Shown one piece after another: positions 23,496 through 30,956 of a stretch of 64,000 nt of DNA. The DNA is from Cellvibrionaceae bacterium 1162T.S.0a.05 (GTDB lineage Bacteria > Pseudomonadota > Gammaproteobacteria > Pseudomonadales > Cellvibrionaceae): assembly GCA_000964245.1 (NCBI GenBank), contig LANB01000001.1:1467501-1531500 (forward strand), written 5' to 3'. Made by a program: the position numbers and the translations under genes. Every line of letters begins with the position of its first letter. Positions within the stretch are counted from its first letter, which is position 1. Below the pieces are notes generated by a model. The model was not told the DNA's origin and did no database searches. It saw only the letters and a program-made list of their open reading frames with translations.

Positions 23496-24217
23496 ACCCG
23501 CCCGATCCTGGACAGCATGATCCGAAACAAGAAGGCAGCGCCTTCGAATATGTGGCTGGCACGCTCAGCCCCGAGGAGCGTGCGGACTACGAACGTATGT
23601 TGGATACGTCTGCAGAAGAGCGGGCGCGAGTCGCCTTTTGGCAGGAGCAACTCCTTGAACTCGACCTGCGGACGCCTGCACGCGAACCCAGGCCCTCGAG
23701 CTGGAATGCCATCGCCAACCACATTCAAGCCCGCAAAGCCGGGCGCGCGGGGCCATCCCCCTTTGCCTGGCTAGGCTGGTTGAGTTCTGCGTTGGCCGGC
23801 TTATTGTTGCTCGCGGTATTTTTCGGCCCCTTAAAAAACACCACACCGAATACAGACTACATTGCCGTCCTGACTGACAACGAGGGCCAGGCTGTCTTGA
23901 CCGCCCTCACAACCGCCAGTGACAGCCGTATGTGGCTAAAATGGGAAGCACAGCAAGACGATGCCGCGGAGGAAGATGACAGCGCCTTACAATTGTGGGC
24001 CATCTCCAAACGCGATGGCCAGGTCCGCTCACTTGCTGTTTTCGAGAAAGGCCAACAATTGAGCGAAATGCCCCTGAACGAAGCCAATTTCCGCCTTGTC
24101 AGCGATTCCTCATTCCTGCTACTTACCCGCGAAGAGGCCGGTGGGTCAGCCATCGACGAACCCAGTGATGAACTTATCGCACGCGGTGTCTGTGTTCGTT
24201 TCGGCGGTGACAGCTAA
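23492..24217 (+). CDS. Anti-sigma factor, RskA/anti-sigma-K type
   Basis: 241 residues from the ATG at 23492, which overlaps the sigma stop by four bases. The N-terminal part (about 20-60: AFEYVAGTLSPEERADYERML) is the anti-sigma helical domain without a HxxxCxxC zinc motif. One membrane helix follows (about 90-112: AWLGWLSSALAGLLLLAVFF), then a periplasmic RskA-like domain (about 120-240) with the typical LWAISKRDGQVRSLAVF strand. It should hold the preceding sigma factor inactive at the inner membrane. Confidence 0.88.
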   Translation: MNPPDPGQHDPKQEGSAFEYVAGTLSPEERADYERMLDTSAEERARVAFWQEQLLELDLRTPAREPRPSSWNAIANHIQARKAGRAGPSPFAWLGWLSSALAGLLLLAVFFGPLKNTTPNTDYIAVLTDNEGQAVLTALTTASDSRMWLKWEAQQDDAAEEDDSALQLWAISKRDGQVRSLAVFEKGQQLSEMPLNEANFRLVSDSSFLLLTREEAGGSAIDEPSDELIARGVCVRFGGDS

Positions 24218-24346
24218 TAATTTTAACTTTGTCACACATCTGAGCCATTTATTTCGTCTACCCTGAGCACCTTGAATGCTCAGCAACACAGATCCTGGCA
24301 TGAGTGTTCACCTCAGCTCCCTGTTTGCCAGGTTACACTGTTTTAC

Positions 24347-25015
24347 ATGCTTAAAAAAATAAACCTCATCGTCTCTTTAGTGGTCGTATTTGGCTGGGGG
24401 CAGTTTATTGCTCTGGCCCACGTCCACGCCCAAACACTGACAGTCGAACTGCCGGACAAAAACCTGCAAGCTTGTATTGAGGCACTCGCAAAAAAAAATA
24501 ACTGGCAAGCGATTGAGGACGTGACCAAAATTCAATGTCACAACAAAGGCATAGAAAATATAGAAGGTCTGCAACAATTTACACGCTTGCAAAAACTCTC
24601 TCTGCACAAAAACAAAATAAACAAAGCTAGCTTAAACGCGCTCCCTGAAATCAAGGAAATAAATATTGCACGCAATAACCTCAGCGAAATCAAACTGAGC
24701 AACCTGCCAAAACTCGAAGCCCTTTACCTTTTTGGTAACCAATTCCAACAGCTTGAACTCAAGGGCTTCCCGGCACTCGAACAAATCAAGGCGAACTCCT
24801 CAGGCATTCATCACTTTCACTATGCCGACCTTCCCTCGCTGCAAAAAATTTATATGTTTGACAATCAAATGGAAACCATTGATATCTATTCCTTACCCGC
24901 ATTGAAATACATGGACGTAAGACAAAACCCCATGCCCGATGGGCTTTATGAGGAAATGGACAAAATGCCCAACATGACAATTCTCCACGATGGCAATGCA
25001 GAAGACTGGCAATAA
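24347..25015 (+). CDS. Secreted leucine-rich-repeat protein
   Basis: 222 residues from the ATG at 24347, which opens a signal peptide (MLKKINLIVSLVVVFGWGQF, cleaved about residue 28). A CxxxC-free cap is followed by about six LRRs with a 20-23 residue period: LQKLSLHKNKI, IKEINIARNNL, LEALYLFGNQF, LEQIKANSSGI, LQKIYMFDNQM, LKYMDVRQNPM. The repeats resemble internalin-type secreted LRRs. The 3' end overlaps the next gene by 26 bases, implying coupling. Binding partner unknown. Confidence 0.8.
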   Translation: MLKKINLIVSLVVVFGWGQFIALAHVHAQTLTVELPDKNLQACIEALAKKNNWQAIEDVTKIQCHNKGIENIEGLQQFTRLQKLSLHKNKINKASLNALPEIKEINIARNNLSEIKLSNLPKLEALYLFGNQFQQLELKGFPALEQIKANSSGIHHFHYADLPSLQKIYMFDNQMETIDIYSLPALKYMDVRQNPMPDGLYEEMDKMPNMTILHDGNAEDWQ

Positions 25016-26228
25016 ACCCCTTACACTTTTTTTTATATTAAGCAGCCTGGCAACGACAGAGTTGCATGCGCTCGGCGAACACGAAACCGACATTGGTTTA
25101 CGCGCTCGCTATACTGATGTCAGCGAAGGCGATACAGAGGGGCGCGCCGCGTCCTTACTCCTGCGACTCGACTGGGAAGCACAGTGGTCGCCCAATTGGA
25201 GCACCCTACTCGAATACGATTTTGCAGAGACCTGGTTTCAGGATGAGCACCGCGATGGCCTCCGCTTTAACAATAAACCGCTTGTTCCCGATGTTCCCGG
25301 TGATGAAATCAATCAGGCCTTTGTCAACTGGCGTAGTGGCCAATGGCAAGTGCGTGTTGGACGCCAACGCATTGAACTCGCCAATCAACGTTTTGTCAGC
25401 AGCGTCTCTTTTTGGCAAAACGATCAAACTTATGATGCCTTGCGTTTGCGCTATGCTTTTTTGAGCAACACCAGTTTGCAATACATCCACATAAACAACG
25501 TCAATCGCTTTTGGGGTGAAGACGCCGGCACAAGTCTGCGACGCTCCGATATCAATTACGACGCACTCGGCGGCATTCGCCCCGCGCCCGCTCGCGGTGA
25601 TCACGAACATGGCACGCACTTGCTTCACCTCGAAATCAAGGAGTGGGACTATTCGCAAATTCTTGCGTGGCACTACGACATTGAAAACGAAACAGCCGCG
25701 CCGCTCTCCAATACAACCTCTGGCCTTGGCTATCGCTTCGACTATAAAGCGTCAACCCTGAAATATATGATTCAGGCAGACCTGGCCATTCAGGAGCGCG
25801 AAGCACTCGGCAACAACAGTATCCCTTACCATCGCATCGAAGCGGGGGTTGGTTACGATTCTCTGGAAATTCATTTAAGCCAGGAAAGCCTCGGCAGTGA
25901 CGAGGGCGCGGCCTTTATCGCACCTCTGGGTTCGGTCAACGATTTTCAGGGTTGGGCCGATGTTTTTTTTATCACTCCCGCGGACGGTGTTGTCGACAAT
26001 CGCTTACAAATCGATTGGCGATTTAATCCTTTTCGTTTGGATGCGCGCTACCATACATTTGAATCTTCCGAGACGGGGGAGTCGTTTGGAAAGGAGTTTG
26101 ATGTCGATTTTATTTGGAAGCCGACAGATGAGCAGAATGTGATGTTGCGTTTGTCCGACTTTCGGGCTGACTCTGAGCGTTTTGATGATTATAAAAGTTT
26201 GAGTTTGAGCTGGTCTTATAATCTTTGA
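24990..26228 (+). CDS. Outer-membrane beta-barrel (alginate-export-like)
   Basis: 412 residues: short signal peptide (about 1-27, ending ELHALG), then alternating amphipathic strands through the whole length, ending SLSLSWSYNL. Segments such as YDFAETWFQDEHRDG, VRVGRQRIELANQRFVSSVSFWQNDQTYDALRLRY and the GLGYRFDYK strand resemble the alginate_exp/AlgE-like porin group, but substrate cannot be read from sequence. It overlaps the LRR gene, so the two may form a surface pair. Confidence 0.78.
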   Translation: MAMQKTGNKPLTLFFILSSLATTELHALGEHETDIGLRARYTDVSEGDTEGRAASLLLRLDWEAQWSPNWSTLLEYDFAETWFQDEHRDGLRFNNKPLVPDVPGDEINQAFVNWRSGQWQVRVGRQRIELANQRFVSSVSFWQNDQTYDALRLRYAFLSNTSLQYIHINNVNRFWGEDAGTSLRRSDINYDALGGIRPAPARGDHEHGTHLLHLEIKEWDYSQILAWHYDIENETAAPLSNTTSGLGYRFDYKASTLKYMIQADLAIQEREALGNNSIPYHRIEAGVGYDSLEIHLSQESLGSDEGAAFIAPLGSVNDFQGWADVFFITPADGVVDNRLQIDWRFNPFRLDARYHTFESSETGESFGKEFDVDFIWKPTDEQNVMLRLSDFRADSERFDDYKSLSLSWSYNL

Positions 26229-26258
26229 GTTTTTTTGGTAAGCGGGATTTCGCGTAGG

Positions 26259-26371
26259 AACGCTGATCACAAGGTGCTGCTTTCTGAAAACGCAGTAAAT
26301 ACGTCCCTGTAGCTCCGACGCCGCGTCCTGCGGCGACGGTTTCAGAAAGCAGCACCTTGCACTCAGCGTTC
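26259..26371. repeat. Long inverted repeat, copy 1 (50-base core, variable arms)
   Basis: 31-base arms (26259-26289 and 26340-26370, with a three-base mismatch block) enclose a 50-base centre. The centre holds a second hairpin (CGCCGC/GCGGCG, minus-strand reading) and the segment GTCGGAGCTACAGGGA. It is inverted relative to copy 2. Located just after the porin stop in the 500-base gap between convergent genes, so it could end transcription from both sides. Confidence 0.85.
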
Positions 26372-26502
26372 TTGATTAATTTCGTTCTTATCCTTTATTT
26401 TTTATGTTTTTAAATCTTCAGCCAACTTATGTTTTTCCGGCAAAAAACATTGACCCTGCTTAAGACTATTGCTCCTTTTTAAAATCTTGCCACAAACTCT
26501 CA

Positions 26503-26616
26503 GATCACTGAGTGCGAGGTGGGCCTTTTTGAAACCGTCGCGTCAGGGATGACGCGTCGGAGCTACAGGGATGTATTCATGCGTTTTCAAAAAGGCCCAC
26601 CTCGCACTCAGTGATC
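26503..26616. repeat. Long inverted repeat, copy 2 (50-base core, variable arms)
   Basis: Perfect 32-base arms at 26503-26534 and 26585-26616 enclose a 50-base centre with its own hairpin CGCGTCA-GGGA-TGACGCG and the shared GTCGGAGCTACAGGGA. Arms differ from those of copy 1 over most positions yet are fully self-complementary. The 131 bases between the copies (26372-26502) are AT-rich and show nothing else. Confidence 0.88.
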
Positions 26617-26670
26617 CCGCGACCGACTCATTCAATTCACAAAATTAGTATTTATTTCGAAAGGAAAAAC

Positions 26671-26694
26671 AAAAAACCCCGCCCGAAGGCGGGG
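26671..26694 (-). terminator. Terminator of the cytochrome-porin gene
   Basis: CCCCGCC (26677-26683) and GGCGGGG (26688-26694) with a CGAA tetraloop. Read on the minus strand the stem runs into TTTTTT. Lies 35 bases after the stop of the minus-strand cytochrome-porin gene. Confidence 0.92.
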
Positions 26695-26728
26695 ACATGG
26701 AGTGACATGATGGAGCTATGTCATGAGG

Positions 26729-27853
26729 TCAATAATAAAGATGTAATTGGAAAAAGGCTTCTTCGCCAGACCCACTTTCCAGTTGCGGAATATCCTCGTA
26801 AAGTCGAAGACCCGCTCGCATCTGCACATAAGCCCAGGGCGTCGCTTCTAATAACAATGAATTGCGCGTTCGCTCATCGTTGTCCACGTCAGTGTTGGGG
26901 TCCAACTGTTCCAACATAAGCTTCAGGTTGTAGCCTTTTTTCACTTCGCGGTTAATTGAAACCAAAAAGGCTTCCTGGGTGACTTCATCGCCACCCAGCT
27001 CCTCAGCAACCGAATCAAATTCGCTCAACACCGTGAAGCCCCAAAGATTGAATCCACCAAAAACCGCAAACATATTACTCTCGCCATCAATGCCTGCCTG
27101 CTCTGTCTCATTTAATAAAAAGCTGACGCCGCCGCGAAAGTTATTGCCAACGTATTCCGCTCGTGTTGCATAGGCGAATTTGGTATCAGGATTGTTTGAT
27201 GACGGGCTGCCATTGGTGACCGCAAAGTTTATGCTGCCTTTTGCATATTCAAGCCCGAGTTCGACACCGGTATCGTTACTGTCGAAGGTGACTCGTGATG
27301 CCTCTCGTCCAAATATGTCATCATCTTCAAAACGGTAACCGAAAGGCAGCATCATGGTGCCTGCCTTGACATAGTGGTTGGATTTTCCGAGTTTGGCTTT
27401 TATCCAGGCTTCGCGGTTCAAGGTTCCGCCGGGTGCGATTTGTTCATCAAAATACAAGGTAAAGGGCGAGTTTTTGGGTTGTATCGTGATGTAGATCTGA
27501 CCACTTTGGGTGTTGAATCCGCGCGCGTCTTCATTTGCATCATTTGAGCTGGTGTTGAGATTGACGCGCAGGTCGCCGCCGATACGAAGCAGTTCGGTTA
27601 TTTGCCCGGCGTCCATGCTGCTGGCATCACCCGCGCTTGCCGGTAAGACTTGTGAGCCATAGTACGCACCGAAGCTGGTTCTCGCGCCGCCACCAAGCGG
27701 ATTCACATGGCAGGCAGAACATTTTTGATTTGCTCGCATCGCTAAATACGGCTCAGCCTGAGCTTGGGAATTTAGCAATAAGCTAAATAAAAATATTAGT
27801 GTGACACTGATAAAAACAGGGTCTTTCAGGAATCGATTAAAAAGTGTATTCAT
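26729..27853 (-). CDS. Cyc2-like fused monohaem cytochrome-porin
   Basis: 374 residues from the ATG at 27853, which opens a signal peptide (cleavage after residue 33, SQAQA/EP). A single c-type haem motif CSACH at 45-49 lies 12 residues into the mature protein, in the context YLAMRANQKCSACHVNPLGG. The remainder (about 75-374) alternates strands and ends with an aromatic beta-signal (FFQLHLYY), so a beta-barrel is likely. A short N-terminal haem plug joined to a barrel is the layout of Cyc2, the outer-membrane cytochrome of iron oxidisers, but sequence identity to Cyc2 cannot be judged here. The start overlaps the upstream gene by 17 bases. An earlier in-frame start at 27937 would destroy the signal peptide. 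Confidence 0.8.
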   Translation of the reverse strand: MNTLFNRFLKDPVFISVTLIFLFSLLLNSQAQAEPYLAMRANQKCSACHVNPLGGGARTSFGAYYGSQVLPASAGDASSMDAGQITELLRIGGDLRVNLNTSSNDANEDARGFNTQSGQIYITIQPKNSPFTLYFDEQIAPGGTLNREAWIKAKLGKSNHYVKAGTMMLPFGYRFEDDDIFGREASRVTFDSNDTGVELGLEYAKGSINFAVTNGSPSSNNPDTKFAYATRAEYVGNNFRGGVSFLLNETEQAGIDGESNMFAVFGGFNLWGFTVLSEFDSVAEELGGDEVTQEAFLVSINREVKKGYNLKLMLEQLDPNTDVDNDERTRNSLLLEATPWAYVQMRAGLRLYEDIPQLESGSGEEAFFQLHLYY

Positions 27854-28685
27854 AGCGGAATGCTCCCCCGTCAATGTTGTCCTTATCGCCATCCAGTAAA
27901 CGGCCACGGCTATCGTAAATCGCCGCGATTTTTTCATCGTTTAAAACCACAGCTACGCGCTCAACGTCGGCCACCCAGGGCAAAAAGCGAATGCGTACTT
28001 CCTGGTCAGAGAGAATCAGTTCGTATTCGTTGGAGTCTGCTAACCACGAGGTATTTTTATTTTCAAAATACACTTGCAGGTCTTGCTCCAGCGTGCCGCT
28101 GTTTACTGGTCGGGAAAAACGTACACTTAATTGATTTTTTTCCGCACTGACTTTGCTGACGACTGTGGGTGCAGAACCGCCGCCACCGGCTGGGGCGCCA
28201 TTGGCAATCCAATCGCGAACAGCATTGATCTGATCTTGCGTGAGCGGCGCTTCGCCCAAAGGCATTTGGCTTCCTGCACGGCTATCACCTTCGAGTTTTA
28301 GAATGATGTAGCTTTCATCAGGGTTGCCTGGCTGTACGCGTTTAAAACTTGCATTACCGTTTGCATCAACACCTTCACCATTTGCACCAACAAGATTGGC
28401 GTAGGCCAATTCAACACTGCTCAAGTTCAATCCACCCAAAGGCGAACCACCAGAGTGACAGTTAGTGCAGCGTTGATCACCGAGCGCCTGGTTATCAAAA
28501 ATCGTATCGACCAGGTCAGCGAGTGTTACGCCTTCTTCTGCGGGTTCAGGCTCGGGTTCCGGTTGTGGTTCGGGTGAGTTGTTTTGTTCGCTGAGTGGGT
28601 TGCCGTTGTCATCCAGGCCTTCACCTGAACCAGCACCACACGCGGCTAAGAAAATTAATAAAAACACTAGAAAATAGTTCTTCAT
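27837..28685 (-). CDS. Lipoprotein with a monohaem cytochrome c domain
   Basis: 282 residues. A lipoprotein signal with the acylated Cys16 (LIFLAAC) is followed by a Pro-Glu repeat linker (PQPEPEPEP). The cytochrome domain (about 55-165) has CTNCH at 73-77 and a likely distal ligand Met141 in SQMPLG, closing with INAVRDWIANGAPAGG; this matches the Planctomycete-type/PSCyt group of single-haem domains. The C-terminal 110 residues look Ig-like. The same domain is found in the neighbouring gene. Probably tethered to the outer membrane as an electron carrier; 17-base overlap with the cytochrome-porin gene indicates coupling. Confidence 0.83.
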   Translation of the reverse strand: MKNYFLVFLLIFLAACGAGSGEGLDDNGNPLSEQNNSPEPQPEPEPEPAEEGVTLADLVDTIFDNQALGDQRCTNCHSGGSPLGGLNLSSVELAYANLVGANGEGVDANGNASFKRVQPGNPDESYIILKLEGDSRAGSQMPLGEAPLTQDQINAVRDWIANGAPAGGGGSAPTVVSKVSAEKNQLSVRFSRPVNSGTLEQDLQVYFENKNTSWLADSNEYELILSDQEVRIRFLPWVADVERVAVVLNDEKIAAIYDSRGRLLDGDKDNIDGGAFRYEYTF

Positions 28686-28726
28686 GTTTCACTCCAGGGG
28701 TTCACTCCAATTCGTTTACTCAAGAA

Positions 28727-28754
28727 AAAGGTTCGGGCGTGTGCCCGAACCTTT
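28727..28754 (-). terminator. 12-base-pair hairpin between the two cytochrome lipoprotein genes
   Basis: AAAGGTTCGGGC (28727-28738) and GCCCGAACCTTT (28743-28754) with a GTGT loop. On the minus strand the stem ends in TTTTTC. It follows the poly-serine lipoprotein stop by 12 bases and precedes the next gene, so it should end or attenuate the transcript inside the cluster. Confidence 0.85.
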
Positions 28755-28765
28755 GAATATTTTTA

Positions 28766-30793
28766 TTATTCTGTTGCGAGCGGCCAGGCTGCACTTTCTC
28801 CGTTCGCATCGCCAGGCGCGTTATCGCCATTAAAGAAGTACAAGGGTTGTCCATCGTAGGCCCATTGGTTGTCTCCCTCTGCATTTTCGAAAATGCTGAA
28901 GTTACCCACTGCAACGGCACCCTCGACTGCAAGTAGAGGAGGCCAGGCAGTTAAACAACCACCGGAACAAGGCGCGGGACCCCCTAATCCAGTTTCCGGC
29001 GCACCTGCATCAATCCAGTCAGCAACCATTTGGATTTGACCGGCTGACAGTGGATCTGCACCTAATGGCATTTGTGAACCGGGCGCAGTGCCTTCAAGTT
29101 TTTGAATAATCAAACTGTTTTCTGAATCAAAAGGCACAACACGGGGATCATTGGAATCGAGTAATTCTGCGTAGGCAAATTCAGGATCCAAATTCATGCC
29201 ACCGGAACCGCTGTTCGCATCCGCACCCGTGTGACAGTTGCGGCAACGTTGGCTAACACTGCTGTTATCAAAAATTTCTGACTGAATTTGTGAGAACAGA
29301 ACCGTCCCTTCAGCGCTGTCATCAGTGCGGAAATAAAGCGTCATACCACCTTGCTCGGCACTGCCATCCACTTCTGTGCCATTGCTGACAAAATTACCGC
29401 CGTCATTGCTTGCAGGCAGAATTCTTGCTGCAGGCCAGGTGGCATTTTCATTGTTTTCGCCTGGTGCACTGTCTGCGGCGCGGAAGTACAAGGGCAAGCC
29501 ATCAAGCGCCCATTGGAAACCACCTGCGGTGCGTTCTATCAAACTGAAAGGACCAAACGCTTCGGCACCGTCACCCGCCATGAGGGCTGGCCAGGCATTT
29601 AAACACCCTTCCGATGTACAGGTTGATGCTGCGCCTGCAGTGTCATTGGCAAAGGTGTATAGCGTGAAACCATGTGCTGCGACGGGGCTTACTGATTCAG
29701 ACCCCTCAACCATGGTGGCTTGCTGTGTTTCACCGACAGCCGTTAATACGGTTCCTGCCTGCCCCTGGAACGGTGCTGGCAACAAGGGTGGCCATGCAGC
29801 ATTGTCAACGCCTTCTCCTGCTGTGGTATCCGCGGCAAACAGATACAGTGGCAGGCCACGGTAGGCCCATTGAAGACCCACGTTATCGTCTGGATGCTCA
29901 ATCAATGAGAAAGGTGCAACGGCAACTTCACCTTCTTCAGCTACGAGGGCCGGCCAATTGGCCAAACAACCCGCCGCACAATTTGAAGGTTGACCTGCAA
30001 CATCATTCGCAAAGGTGTAAACAACAAACCCTTCCTTGTTGACATTGACTGCACCGGTACCGTCATCAACTTTAATCGCACCGTAGCCCGCAACAAGCGC
30101 GTCTTTATCTTCACCGCCAATACTGGCTGTTCCTGCTGCAACTGGCGCACCGGAAGCGACAAACCAGACACCGCCTGCGTTTTGGCCGTTCACATCACCG
30201 GCAGCACTATCGTTAGCAAAGAAGTACAAGGGTTTGTCACGCAGCGCCCATTGGCGATGACCGTCTTCACGATCAACAATTGTTAAGGGCGGTTCGTCCA
30301 CATCGTTCTCACCGGCAAGTAAAGGGGGCCAGTTTGTGATGCAATCTGCCGTACAGCTGGATTCGCCTGTTCCGGGAACATCGGGCGCAAAAATGTAGAG
30401 GCTGAAGCCATCGAGATCATCACGCACTTCTGTATTGCCGTCGGCAAGCAATACGGTGACATCGCCGTCCGCAACATAAATATCATTTAACAAGCCCGTG
30501 CTTTTTTGCACAGGAGCAGGTGCTGCTGCAGTGCCGCCGGAACTTGAAGAGCTTGAGGCACTCGAGCTGGAAGAGCTGGAACTGGATGCGCTCGAACTGG
30601 ATGAGCTGGAACTGCTGGCAGAGGAGCTGGATGAGCTGGAACTGTATTGACCACTCGAGCTACCACCGCTGGAACTCGTGCTGCCATTGTTGCCGCCATC
30701 ATTGTTGCCACTACCACCTCCACAGGCGGCGAGAGCGAGCGCCGCAAGTGTAATACTCAGGATCTTGAACTGCTGTTTTAAGGAATTGTCCAT
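28766..30793 (-). CDS. Poly-serine lipoprotein with Yx(FWY)xxD repeats and an inserted cytochrome c domain
   Basis: 675 residues from the ATG at 30793. Lipobox LALAAC with Cys24; Gly/Asn/Ser-rich then a poly-Ser linker (about 50-88) with Ala at every tenth position. Then four copies of the COG4315 / PF03640 secreted repeat, each with paired motifs such as LYIFAPD, VYTFAND, LYLFAAD and a C...C.L..WP.L segment. The fourth copy is split: after LYFRTDD comes a cytochrome domain (about 495-605, CRNCH at 517-521, SQMPLG), and the repeat resumes at CSGGCLTAWPPLLA. Likely displayed on the outer membrane. The repeat family has no settled function. An ATG at 30808 adds five residues. Confidence 0.85.
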   Translation of the reverse strand: MDNSLKQQFKILSITLAALALAACGGGSGNNDGGNNGSTSSSGGSSSGQYSSSSSSSSASSSSSSSSSASSSSSSSSSASSSSSSGGTAAAPAPVQKSTGLLNDIYVADGDVTVLLADGNTEVRDDLDGFSLYIFAPDVPGTGESSCTADCITNWPPLLAGENDVDEPPLTIVDREDGHRQWALRDKPLYFFANDSAAGDVNGQNAGGVWFVASGAPVAAGTASIGGEDKDALVAGYGAIKVDDGTGAVNVNKEGFVVYTFANDVAGQPSNCAAGCLANWPALVAEEGEVAVAPFSLIEHPDDNVGLQWAYRGLPLYLFAADTTAGEGVDNAAWPPLLPAPFQGQAGTVLTAVGETQQATMVEGSESVSPVAAHGFTLYTFANDTAGAASTCTSEGCLNAWPALMAGDGAEAFGPFSLIERTAGGFQWALDGLPLYFRAADSAPGENNENATWPAARILPASNDGGNFVSNGTEVDGSAEQGGMTLYFRTDDSAEGTVLFSQIQSEIFDNSSVSQRCRNCHTGADANSGSGGMNLDPEFAYAELLDSNDPRVVPFDSENSLIIQKLEGTAPGSQMPLGADPLSAGQIQMVADWIDAGAPETGLGGPAPCSGGCLTAWPPLLAVEGAVAVGNFSIFENAEGDNQWAYDGQPLYFFNGDNAPGDANGESAAWPLATE

Positions 30794-30956
30794 TTTTGGT
30801 TTCCCCATGGTTGTTGGTATTTGGGGAGACTTACGGAGGGGTGCAAAAAAAGTTGCGAAAGAAAGGTGATCAAGGTCTCGTTATTTAAGTTGGACATTCG
30901 AGACAGAAAGATTTAAATTATGCCTATTAAAAAAACAATATTGATAGCGTGCAATT

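Noticed and set aside
26611-26919. 102-codon plus-strand frame
   Set aside because: It runs through the inverted repeat, a terminator and antisense to the cytochrome-porin gene; no family resemblance.
30487-30747. Ala/Val/Pro-rich frame antisense or shifted over the serine linker
   Set aside because: Product of the repetitive serine codons read in another frame.
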